Positions 1 to 7,049 of a stretch of 16,088 nt of DNA are shown piece after piece. The stretch is from the NCBI GenBank assembly GCA_030598625.1, contig JAUVPO010000012.1, positions 1 through 16,088 on the forward strand. Reading direction: 5' to 3'. This stretch comes from Deferribacteres bacterium (GTDB lineage Bacteria > Nitrospirota > Thermodesulfovibrionia > UBA6902). Numbering within the stretch: the first letter of the stretch is position 1; every line of letters starts with the position of its first letter. The position numbers and the translations under genes are program-made. Under the pieces are notes generated by a model. That model had not been told where the DNA came from. It worked only from the letters and a program-made list of their open reading frames with translations, and made no database searches.

Positions 1-34
1 TTATCAGGAGTTTTCAACTTTCTTAAGAAAGAAC

Positions 35-189
35 TAATTAGAGTCTGTTTATAAACTCCCGTTATTTGTCATTTCCGCAAGCCCCGAACAAGTCGGGACA
101 GGCTCCGCGTGTCGGGAATCCTTCTGTAAAAAAGATTCCGGACACGCCGGAATGACAGAAAAAGGCACTTTATAAACAGACACTAATTA
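35..189. repeat. MITE-like element with 21-bp terminal inverted repeats
   Basis: The ends at 35-55 and 169-189 are inverted repeats that match at 20 of 21 positions (core GTCTGTTTATAAA). Inside are nested inverted repeats. GCGTGTCGGGAATC (107-120) pairs with GATTCCGGACACGC (134-147) with one mismatch around a 13-nt loop. CCCGA (83-87) pairs with TCGGG (93-97). TGTCATTTCCG (67-77) is an imperfect partner of CGGAATGACA (148-157). A direct repeat CTAATTA flanks the core at 34-40 and 183-189 and could be a target duplication, but it is almost self-complementary, so this is ambiguous. No coding capacity is seen. The TGTCATTCC/GGAATGACA style of arm is typical of small dispersed repeats in many bacterial genomes. 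The element ends 15 nt before the pfk Shine-Dalgarno sequence and so may lie in its leader. The first ~35 bases could hold the last codons of an upstream plus-strand gene (frames stopping at 37 or 54), but this cannot be decided. Confidence 0.7.
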
Positions 190-203
190 ATAATATTTTA
201 TTT

Positions 204-211
204 GAAGGAGG
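204..211 (+). promoter_or_regulatory. Shine-Dalgarno of pfk that decides the start codon
   Basis: GAAGGAGG is a near-perfect anti-16S match. It leaves only 3 nt before the in-frame GTG at 215 but 9 nt before the ATG at 221, so the ATG is preferred. The ATG at 213 is out of frame. Confidence 0.75.
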
Positions 212-220
212 TATGTGGAT

Positions 221-1432
221 ATGGACATCAGGAGAATAGGTATTATTACAAGCGGCGGAGACTGCGGGGGTCTTAACGGGGTCATTAAAGGAGCTGCGCT
301 TATGGCCCGGTCCATGGGAATCGAGGCGGTTATTATCCCTAACGGTTATGCCGGCCTGTATAATCTTGTTGATGCAGCTGCCGTTACGGTTCTGACACCG
401 GAAAGGATTGACCTGATTCACGCCGAACTGGCGGGTTCCGAGGCGGGAAACTCAAGGGTAAAGATCAAGAAGATTGATGATGAAAATAAATATGACAGGA
501 TCAAAAAGGGCCTTGAAAAATTTAATATAGGCGGGCTGGTAATAAGCGGCGGTGATGATTCCGGGAGTGTTATGGTTGACCTTGCCGCGCAGGGAATCGC
601 ATGCGTGCACGCGCCCAAGACCATGGACCTTGACCTCCAGACATACAGCGTTGGCGGCGATTCGGCCATCAACAGGATATCGGAATTTGTAAGGGACCTG
701 AAAACCACGGGCATGACGCATAACCGGGCAATCGTGCTTGAGGCGTTCGGAAGATACGCCGGGCATACCGCGTTCAGGGGCGGTATCGGAGGCGACGCCG
801 ATTGTATATTGATACCCGAGATACCGGTTGATTTCGACGTGGTGTATGAACACATGAAAAAAACCTTTATATCCCGCGTTGAAAACAGCGACGTAAAAGC
901 CGGGACATATGCTATTGTCACGGCGGAAGGCATGACGGACGCAAAGGGCGAGGTTATTGTTGACGAAAGCGCGGGGGTGGATTCTTTCGGCCACAAAAAG
1001 CTCGCGGGCGCCGGCAAGTACGCGAGAAAGAGACTCGAGACAATCATGAAAAACGACCCTGAGATGAAGGAGTTTATGAAGAGGAACAACATACTGGTGT
1101 CCGGTGTTTATGAACTGCCTGAAATAAGGGAAGTGACCCCCGGACATCTGGTGCGCGCCGGACGTTCAACATCATATGACGTTAATTTCGGAAAGGAAGC
1201 CGGTGCAGCCGCGGTTGTTTTATTAACAAAAGGCCTCGGCGGCAATACGGTAGTTAAGATCAGGGGGACAAAAATAACCTATAAACCGACCGCGGAAGTT
1301 ATCAAGCAGCGGCATGTTGATTTAAACACGGTCGCGTTGTATGAAACGCTCGGTGTCTGCTTCGGCCGCAAGCCTGAAGAATTCAAGTTCGAGGTTGTTG
1401 AAGAAAAAGGGGAAGTGGAGAGGGCCTATTAA
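221..1432 (+). CDS. pfk: 6-phosphofructokinase, pyrophosphate-dependent type by signature residues
   Basis: This enzyme phosphorylates fructose 6-phosphate to fructose 1,6-bisphosphate in the cytoplasm (glycolysis; reversible if the donor is PPi). The protein has 403 residues from ATG 221. The N-terminal TSGGDCGGLNG is the nucleotide/PPi-phosphate loop. GGDDS has Asp at residue 113, where ATP enzymes have Gly (E. coli Gly104). PKT has Lys at residue 133, where ATP enzymes have Gly124. The Asp/Lys pair is the established mark of PPi-PFKs. The catalytic Asp of the TIDND motif is kept, but the motif reads TMDLD, with Leu in place of Asn. The MGR substrate motif is EAFGRYAG, and LIPEIP and GHLVRAGR complete the sugar-phosphate site. 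The length exceeds bacterial ATP-PFK (~320) and fits the longer PPi/group II-III types. It stands alone on the plus strand, converging with the helicase after a 47-nt gap without an obvious terminator. Donor specificity is inferred from residues only. Confidence 0.93.
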   Translation: MDIRRIGIITSGGDCGGLNGVIKGAALMARSMGIEAVIIPNGYAGLYNLVDAAAVTVLTPERIDLIHAELAGSEAGNSRVKIKKIDDENKYDRIKKGLEKFNIGGLVISGGDDSGSVMVDLAAQGIACVHAPKTMDLDLQTYSVGGDSAINRISEFVRDLKTTGMTHNRAIVLEAFGRYAGHTAFRGGIGGDADCILIPEIPVDFDVVYEHMKKTFISRVENSDVKAGTYAIVTAEGMTDAKGEVIVDESAGVDSFGHKKLAGAGKYARKRLETIMKNDPEMKEFMKRNNILVSGVYELPEIREVTPGHLVRAGRSTSYDVNFGKEAGAAAVVLLTKGLGGNTVVKIRGTKITYKPTAEVIKQRHVDLNTVALYETLGVCFGRKPEEFKFEVVEEKGEVERAY

Positions 1433-1479
1433 AGAAGAAATATAGTGCAACGCGCAAAAGACCGGATGGATAAAAGCTC

Positions 1480-3060
1480 TCAGGCCTTCTTCCGTTCCTT
1501 TTTCGCTTTGGTAATGAGCGGCCATCTGCCTTTTTTCTTTCTCTTGAAATGCTCAAGCAATAATTCCGCTTCATTGAAGGGCAGGGTCACGAACGAGAAT
1601 TTTTCAAGTATCTGGATGTGCATTATTCTCTCACTTTGTATACTGCTCTTTTCCTTGATAATATTTATCAGCTTATTGCGTGTCAAACCGTCTTTTTTGC
1701 CCTGGGCCACAAAGAGCCGTGTTTTCCCCTTGAGGTCAACGACCGCGTCCTCAATTTCAATATAGTTCTTTTCGTCCAACTCGTCCTGAAAAGAATACTC
1801 TAAAATAGCGGCCAGAATGTCTTTGGCCGTTCCGCGTTTCAAAAGCTCCCCGGACATTTCAAGGTATTCGGTTTGAGGACGCGATGTTATAATCTCCGCG
1901 AGATCGGATTGAATCCTCAATTTTTTTGTATTAATAACATCCTTGACCCTCGGCAGTCTGGCCTTGCGGATATCTGTTTTCGCGCTTTTTTTAATATACT
2001 GCAGTTTTCTGTATTCTTCCGGGGTGATAAACGTAATGGCCGTGCCTTCTTTTCCGGCCCTGCCCGTACGGCCGATCCTGTGGACATATGATTCAGGGTC
2101 CTGTGGAAGGGCGTAATTAATAACATGCGTAAGGTCCTGCACATCTATTCCACGCGCGGCAACATCTGTTGCTACAAGGATGGTGATACGGCGCCTTTTG
2201 AATTTGTTCAGTATCTTTTCCCTCTGGCCCTGGGACAGATCACCGTGCAGGGCATCCGCATCATACCCCCGGTCAATCAGATGGTTGGCAATTTTATCAG
2301 TATCAATTTTGGTCCTGCAGAAGACAAGGCCGTAAAACTCTTCCTCAATGTCTATTATCCTGCAAAGGGCCTCAAACTTGTTGGCCAGGGATACCTCAAA
2401 ATATATCTGGTCCGTAAGACTGACGGTCAGCTGCTTATCCTGTACCCTGATGACTTCATATTCGCCCATATATTTTTTTGCTATCCCCATTATTGCCGGC
2501 GGCATGGTGGCTGAAAACAGCATCGTACGTTTGTCCGGGCCCGTATTCCGCAGGATTTCCCTGACATCTTCAATAAAGCCCATGTTCAGCATTTCATCCG
2601 CCTCATCCAGTACAAGATGGGATATGGCATCCAGTTTCAATGTTCTCCTTTTTATATGGTCAAGCACACGGCCCGGGGTGCCGACAACGATGTCCACGCC
2701 TTTTTTCAGACTCCTGAGTTGCTGGTCCATGGACTGGCCGCCGTAAATCGGGACAATCGACAGCCGTTTCTTCCCTTTCAAAGAGTTGATTTCCTCGGCG
2801 ACCTGGACAGCCAGCTCCCTCGTCGGAGTCAGCACGATGGCCTGGACATTTTTCGATTTTTCGGACATCATTTCGATTATAGGCAGGCCGAAAGCAGCTG
2901 TCTTGCCTGTTCCGGTCTGGGCCTGGCCAACAACATCCCTGTCATCCCGGAGCAGCAGGGGGATAGTCTTGACCTGAATCGGGGTAGGCTCTTCAAAACC
3001 CTTTTGCTTCAGGGCCTTTAAGGCAGCCTGTGATAATCCTAATTCTTCAAATGATTCCAT
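1480..3060 (-). CDS. deaD: DEAD-box ATP-dependent RNA helicase with DbpA-like C-terminal RNA-binding domain
   Basis: This is an ATP-dependent RNA unwinding enzyme of the DeaD/CsdA/CshA group, likely acting in ribosome assembly and RNA turnover. The protein has 526 residues and all helicase motifs are intact: a Q motif (F4 plus GFEEPTPIQ, 21-29), motif I AQTGTGKT (47-54), PTRELA (79-84), TPGR (128-131), DEAD (152-155), SAT (183-185), ARGID and HRIGRTGR in the second RecA lobe. Residues ~450-510 (RLFVAQGKKDGL, then FSFVTLP) match the DbpA-type RNA-binding fold seen at the C-terminus of DeaD/DbpA proteins. A basic tail (KRKKKGRW..KAKKERKKA) follows. The start has AAGGAC upstream. A TATAAT-like -10 lies at 3121-3116 with no convincing -35. 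DeaD is the best family name; orthology to E. coli DeaD rather than DbpA is not proved. Confidence 0.96.
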   Translation of the reverse strand: MESFEELGLSQAALKALKQKGFEEPTPIQVKTIPLLLRDDRDVVGQAQTGTGKTAAFGLPIIEMMSEKSKNVQAIVLTPTRELAVQVAEEINSLKGKKRLSIVPIYGGQSMDQQLRSLKKGVDIVVGTPGRVLDHIKRRTLKLDAISHLVLDEADEMLNMGFIEDVREILRNTGPDKRTMLFSATMPPAIMGIAKKYMGEYEVIRVQDKQLTVSLTDQIYFEVSLANKFEALCRIIDIEEEFYGLVFCRTKIDTDKIANHLIDRGYDADALHGDLSQGQREKILNKFKRRRITILVATDVAARGIDVQDLTHVINYALPQDPESYVHRIGRTGRAGKEGTAITFITPEEYRKLQYIKKSAKTDIRKARLPRVKDVINTKKLRIQSDLAEIITSRPQTEYLEMSGELLKRGTAKDILAAILEYSFQDELDEKNYIEIEDAVVDLKGKTRLFVAQGKKDGLTRNKLINIIKEKSSIQSERIMHIQILEKFSFVTLPFNEAELLLEHFKRKKKGRWPLITKAKKERKKA

Positions 3061-3180
3061 ATTTGTAATCCGGTCCTTAATCCATTCCCCTCATTATCAT
3101 TTATGTATAAAACTTATTATATTAGCAGATATTGGTTGAAATATGGAAAGGATAAAAAAATGCTAACGTGTGGAAGCAAT

Positions 3181-3208
3181 GCAGGGGCGAACATCTATTC
3201 GCCCCCGC
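3181..3208. repeat. GGGGCGAA/TTCGCCCC inverted repeat, copy 1
   Basis: The arms at 3181-3191 and 3198-3208 pair with one mismatch around a 6-nt loop (CATCTA). The hairpin sits 8 bp past the aldolase stop codon. In the minus-strand direction it is followed by a weak TGCT/AGCA stem (3161-3178) and seven T residues (complement of 3154-3160). The whole could therefore stop transcription of the aldolase gene, but the T-run is too far from the strong stem to be a classic terminator. The same core recurs at 12323-12346, so it is more likely a dispersed palindromic element. Confidence 0.7.
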
Positions 3209-3216
3209 GGCATCAT

Positions 3217-4578
3217 TTAATCCAATATATCCCCTGGTACTTTCTTCTCAACAACCACGGGTTTTACCGTTTTATCAACTAACTCTTTTGAGCCGAAAAC
3301 CTTAAGCTCTTTAAATAGCAGCTCAAACTTGTCCGCAAGCTCTTTCATGATCGGGGCCTTGACATTATCCGGGAGGTCCCACCATTTCCGTTTCAACTGG
3401 CCGAACCCTTTTTTACGCGTCTTGTAGAAGAATTGTTCATCAGTCTGGCCTTCCTTTTGCTCTTTCCCGAAGTTTTCTTTTATATATTTATATACTTCAC
3501 CTCTGAATGATTCAGGCATTGCGGGATTATCATACATTATGTTTTGAAACCCTGTTGCAAGGTGTACTTCCGATGTCCCTGTTTCAGGGAATTTATGGAA
3601 TGCTTCATCGGGAAGTGTCGATGCGCCGTGCTGAACAGCGCCTGACAGTCCGTATTCATTTCTTGACACCTCGGACATTTCCCTCAGGGTATCGAAATCA
3701 ATTTTTACCTGGGCCAGCGAGCCGTCAGGAAGCACTACCCCACCGTGAGAAGTGCCGGACTGGACGCTTAACTTGCTTACCCCTTTCCCGGCCTTCATTG
3801 TTTCTTTAAATCCGTCAAGGTACGCCCTCAGTTCTTCAGGTGTGCTGTTTTTGCCGCCTATCTCCCCTATTTCCCCGCCTATTGACACGGTAACCCCGTC
3901 CGGTTCTATCTCCCTGATGTATGCGGCAAGCTCCGCTGCCGCCTCAAAGTTCGGTCTTTGTTCCTCTTTGAGGTCTTTCTGGTCAAGGTCAACAAGCGTT
4001 GATGTATCAAGGTCAATATTATAAAATTCAGCTTCAACGGCCTCTTTAATCAGTCCCTTTACATATTCCGTCTCGGGCTTCGGATCATCAAGATAATATT
4101 TCCTTACAAGCTGAAAATGGTCTCCTTGAATGAACACAGGCCCGGTGAAGCCTTCTTTTACCGCTGCCGCCAGCACAACAGCGGAATATTCAAGGGGTCT
4201 CTGTTTTGTATAGCCTATTTCAGAACGCGCTATTTCAAATATAAGGGCGCCGACATTTTTTTCCAGCGCCTTTCTGAATATGACTTTCGCCGTATCATAA
4301 GTAAGCCCCCGTATATTGCTCGCAGGCACGGTGAAGCCGGGATAATGCTTCCCCATCTCTTCATAAAGCGACTGGATAGATGCCGGCACCGCTCCCATCT
4401 GTTTCGCTATTTCAATGACAAGCCTCAGGAGCCCTTTCCTCTTTTCCTCATCAGCATGAAAAACCGCGTCGCGAATAAGGTCATCCATAATTCCTTTTAC
4501 CGCATTGCCGTCTTTAACCTGCACCCTGCCATCGCTGATAGCAATGCAATCTTTGAGTTTTGCTAAAGTTTCCGCCAT
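3217..4578 (-). CDS. fba: Class II fructose-bisphosphate aldolase family protein
   Basis: This is probably a zinc-dependent reversible aldol cleavage of fructose 1,6-bisphosphate to glyceraldehyde 3-phosphate and dihydroxyacetone phosphate. The protein has 453 residues, longer than the usual 280-360. Class II metal and active-site landmarks are visible: QGDH (His154), the acidic GGEIGEIGG segment (Glu236/239), SGTSHGG (His278) and QHGAS (His317), plus NIDLDTS at 188-194. The extra length is mainly a charged N-terminal ~75 residues and a C-terminal region after ~340 rich in Lys/Glu. The start is well set by AGGGAGGT just upstream (complement of 4582-4589). The gene is 125 bp downstream of the CorC-like gene and could be the last gene of that operon or have its own promoter. 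It is the reaction that follows the nearby phosphofructokinase. Related class II aldolases act on tagatose or ketose bisphosphates, so exact substrate is inferred. Confidence 0.88.
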   Translation of the reverse strand: MAETLAKLKDCIAISDGRVQVKDGNAVKGIMDDLIRDAVFHADEEKRKGLLRLVIEIAKQMGAVPASIQSLYEEMGKHYPGFTVPASNIRGLTYDTAKVIFRKALEKNVGALIFEIARSEIGYTKQRPLEYSAVVLAAAVKEGFTGPVFIQGDHFQLVRKYYLDDPKPETEYVKGLIKEAVEAEFYNIDLDTSTLVDLDQKDLKEEQRPNFEAAAELAAYIREIEPDGVTVSIGGEIGEIGGKNSTPEELRAYLDGFKETMKAGKGVSKLSVQSGTSHGGVVLPDGSLAQVKIDFDTLREMSEVSRNEYGLSGAVQHGASTLPDEAFHKFPETGTSEVHLATGFQNIMYDNPAMPESFRGEVYKYIKENFGKEQKEGQTDEQFFYKTRKKGFGQLKRKWWDLPDNVKAPIMKELADKFELLFKELKVFGSKELVDKTVKPVVVEKKVPGDILD

Positions 4579-4703
4579 ATTACCTCCCTGGGATGATGAT
4601 ATTTACAAATAAAAAAAGAATTCGGATAAATACGCTAACCAAATATTATCAAAAACATGGTTTTCTATCAACTGTAAGCTGAACCTATTGCGCAGAGAAA
4701 ATT

Positions 4704-5966
4704 CTAAATCCTTGTTATTTTTATTTTTTCTATTTTCTTGCCATCCATTTCAAGTATAAGGAACCTCAGGTCATGATATCGCATCTGTTCGCCGACTTTT
4801 GGCAGATGGCCGAAAAGTCCGAACAGGTAGCCCGCGATCGTGTGAAACTCTTCGCTTTCCAGTTCAACGCTGACCAGTTCGTTAATCTCATCCAACCCGG
4901 TTGAGCCGGATACAACAAAGGTCCTCTCATCAACTATCTCCACTTCTTTTTCCGCCTCGATGGCCTCGAATTCATCCTGAAGCCCGCCGACTATCTCTTC
5001 CATAATGTCTTCAAGGGTTATAAGTCCGGCAGTGCCGCCGTGTTCATCGACAAGGATTGCTATCTGGAACTTGTTCTTCTGCATATCGTCAAGGAGGGCC
5101 GTCACCATTTTGCTCTCCGGAATGTAATAAGCGTCTCTTACAAGGCTTTTTATCGGCATCTGCGGAGGGACTTCTTCTTTGGCCATTTTCCTGATAATAT
5201 CTTTGACATATAAAACGCCGGCAATGTTGTCTACGGTCTCCTTAATCACCGGATAACGGGAATAGCCTTCTTCGGATACAAGGGTAAGCACGTCGGCCAC
5301 AACCGCTTCTTCAGAGATGGCAACCATTTCAGTTCTCGGCACCATTGCCTCGGTTGCTTTTTTGTCTCCGAACTCAAAGACATTGTGGAGCATTTCCTTT
5401 TCCTCTTTTTCAAGGGTGCCCTCTTCTTCCCCGATCTTTATCATTGCCTTCATTTCGTCTTCAGTCAAAAGCTGGGGAGCCGGTTTTACTTCCCCGCCGA
5501 AAAGCCATATTATTGAATTTGAAAGCTTATTGAAGACAAATACCAGAGGAGAGATTGCCTTTATATATATTTCTATCGGCCTTGCCATTGCAAGTGATAT
5601 TTTCTCCGCATGTGTAACAGCGAACGTCTTTGGAGCGAGTTCACCGAACACGACTGTCAGAATGGTCATCACAATAGTCGCAACCACGACACCGGAGTCT
5701 TCTCCCATGATACTAATGGCTATTGCAGTGCCGATAGAAGTCGCGAGAATGGTAAACAGGTTTCCCGACAGTATTAAGGCGCTGAAAAGACGGTCGTGTT
5801 CACTGCGTATTCTCTGCGCGATTTTCGCATTCTTATTGCCTTTTTCAATCAGATGCCTGAGCCTGATTCTGTTAAGAGAAACAAATGCTATCTCTGAACC
5901 GGAAAGTATGGCAATGAAGATTATACAGAATATTATGATTAAAAAGCTTATAGGGTCGGGGTCCAT
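4704..5966 (-). CDS. CNNM/CBS-domain membrane protein of the HlyC/CorC (TlyC) family
   Basis: This is an integral inner-membrane protein of the family linked to Mg2+/Co2+ homeostasis (often annotated 'hemolysin'). The protein has 420 residues. A CNNM (DUF21) domain occupies ~1-190, with hydrophobic helices at ~6-28, ~60-80, ~88-110 and ~135-155 and the family motif GELAPKTFA. An acidic linker ends in MVPRTEMV, the start of the tandem CBS pair (~205-335) that binds adenosine nucleotides. The second CBS contains VDEHGGTAGLITLEDIMEEI. A C-terminal CorC_HlyC transporter-associated domain follows (~340-415). It starts 6 nt after the stop of the isocitrate dehydrogenase gene with no clear Shine-Dalgarno, which points to co-transcription and translational coupling. 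Its role beside central-carbon enzymes is not evident; older functional names such as hemolysin should not be taken literally. Confidence 0.93.
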   Translation of the reverse strand: MDPDPISFLIIIFCIIFIAILSGSEIAFVSLNRIRLRHLIEKGNKNAKIAQRIRSEHDRLFSALILSGNLFTILATSIGTAIAISIMGEDSGVVVATIVMTILTVVFGELAPKTFAVTHAEKISLAMARPIEIYIKAISPLVFVFNKLSNSIIWLFGGEVKPAPQLLTEDEMKAMIKIGEEEGTLEKEEKEMLHNVFEFGDKKATEAMVPRTEMVAISEEAVVADVLTLVSEEGYSRYPVIKETVDNIAGVLYVKDIIRKMAKEEVPPQMPIKSLVRDAYYIPESKMVTALLDDMQKNKFQIAILVDEHGGTAGLITLEDIMEEIVGGLQDEFEAIEAEKEVEIVDERTFVVSGSTGLDEINELVSVELESEEFHTIAGYLFGLFGHLPKVGEQMRYHDLRFLILEMDGKKIEKIKITRI

Positions 5967-5972
5967 ATATTT

Positions 5973-7049
5973 TTATGTAATCTTTGAGATAACGGCATCA
6001 GCCACACCTGATGTTGTTGCGGCAGTCGGATCATCGGGAGAGGGCTTCATGTCGTAAGTGACATCTTTCCCTTCTTTTATTATGGAAGCAATAGCTTTAT
6101 CCAGTTTTTCCGCTGCTTCCGTCTCTCCGATATGTCTCAACATCATAATTCCGCTGAGCATCATTGCCAGGGGGTTCACCTTGTTAAGGCCTTTATATTT
6201 GGGCGCGCGTCCATGCGTTGCCTCAAACACGGCATATTCATTGCCGATATTTGCGCCCGGAGCGAGGCCAAGGCCGCCTACCAGGCCCGCGGCAAGATCT
6301 GAAACAATGTCACCGTAAAGATTGGGTAGAACAATTACATCATAAAGCCCGGGTTTCTGGACAAGCTGCATGCACATATTATCAATAATTTTATCTTCAA
6401 ATTCAATGTCGGGATAGTCCCTGGCAACATCCCTTGATACCTCAAGAAACAATCCGTCTGAAAACTTCATGATATTTGCCTTATGCACGGAGGTCACCTT
6501 GCGTCTGTTGTTTTTTCTCGCGTACTCAAAGGCGAAACGCACGATCCGTTCCGTCCCAAAAACCGAAATGGGTTTAATGCTGATCCCCGAATCCTGACGG
6601 ATTGTCCTCCCGGAGATGTTTTTAACGAGATCAATAATCGATTTCACTCCCTCGGAACCTTTCTCATATTCTATGCCGGCATAGAGATCTTCCGTATTTT
6701 CACGCACAATAACGAGATCAATGTCCTCGTATCTTGTCTTCGCGCCCTGATATGACTTGCATGGTCTTAAACAGCTGAAAAGATCCAGTGTCTGCCTTAA
6801 AGCGACATTTACACTTCTAAAGCCGGTGCCCACAGGGGTGGTAATGGGACCTTTAATGGCAATTTTATTATTTCTGATGGATTCAAGGACCCGTTCCGGC
6901 AGCGGGGAGCCTTCCTTATGATAAACATCTTCACCCGCATCCTGTATGTCCCATTCTATGGGAACTCCCGTTGCCTCAAGGACCCTCTTTGTCGCTTCCG
7001 TTATTTCCGGGCCTACGCCGTCTCCTGGAATAAGGGTTATCTTATACAT
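5973..7049 (-). CDS. icd: Isocitrate/isopropylmalate dehydrogenase family, isocitrate type
   Basis: This is an oxidative decarboxylase of a 2-hydroxy acid, most likely isocitrate to 2-oxoglutarate. The protein has 358 residues. It has IPGDGVGPE at the N-terminus and the substrate helix RSVNVALRQ (Ser79, Asn81, Arg85), where Ser and Asn are the isocitrate-type choice rather than the Leu/Glu-type residues of isopropylmalate enzymes. Arg95 and Arg117 complete the carboxylate site. Catalytic Lys190 and metal-binding Asp247/Asp251 (NLYGDIVSDLAAG) are present. HGRAPKYKG carries Lys284-Tyr285 at the coenzyme positions seen in NADP-dependent IDHs, so NADP is suggested but not certain. Its ATG overlaps the stop of the upstream synthase (TAATG), so the two proteins are translationally coupled and probably act in one pathway. 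Homoisocitrate dehydrogenase is the main alternative. Confidence 0.88.
   Translation of the reverse strand: MYKITLIPGDGVGPEITEATKRVLEATGVPIEWDIQDAGEDVYHKEGSPLPERVLESIRNNKIAIKGPITTPVGTGFRSVNVALRQTLDLFSCLRPCKSYQGAKTRYEDIDLVIVRENTEDLYAGIEYEKGSEGVKSIIDLVKNISGRTIRQDSGISIKPISVFGTERIVRFAFEYARKNNRRKVTSVHKANIMKFSDGLFLEVSRDVARDYPDIEFEDKIIDNMCMQLVQKPGLYDVIVLPNLYGDIVSDLAAGLVGGLGLAPGANIGNEYAVFEATHGRAPKYKGLNKVNPLAMMLSGIMMLRHIGETEAAEKLDKAIASIIKEGKDVTYDMKPSPDDPTAATTSGVADAVISKIT

Noticed and set aside
418..1147. Long minus-strand open frames opposite pfk
   Set aside because: They are antisense to a well-supported gene, have no recognisable domain and show low-complexity, Ser/Pro-rich or scattered composition.
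5317..6057. 246-codon plus-strand open frame
   Set aside because: It lies antisense to the CorC-like gene and the end of icd; its hydrophobic composition mirrors the opposite-strand membrane helices.
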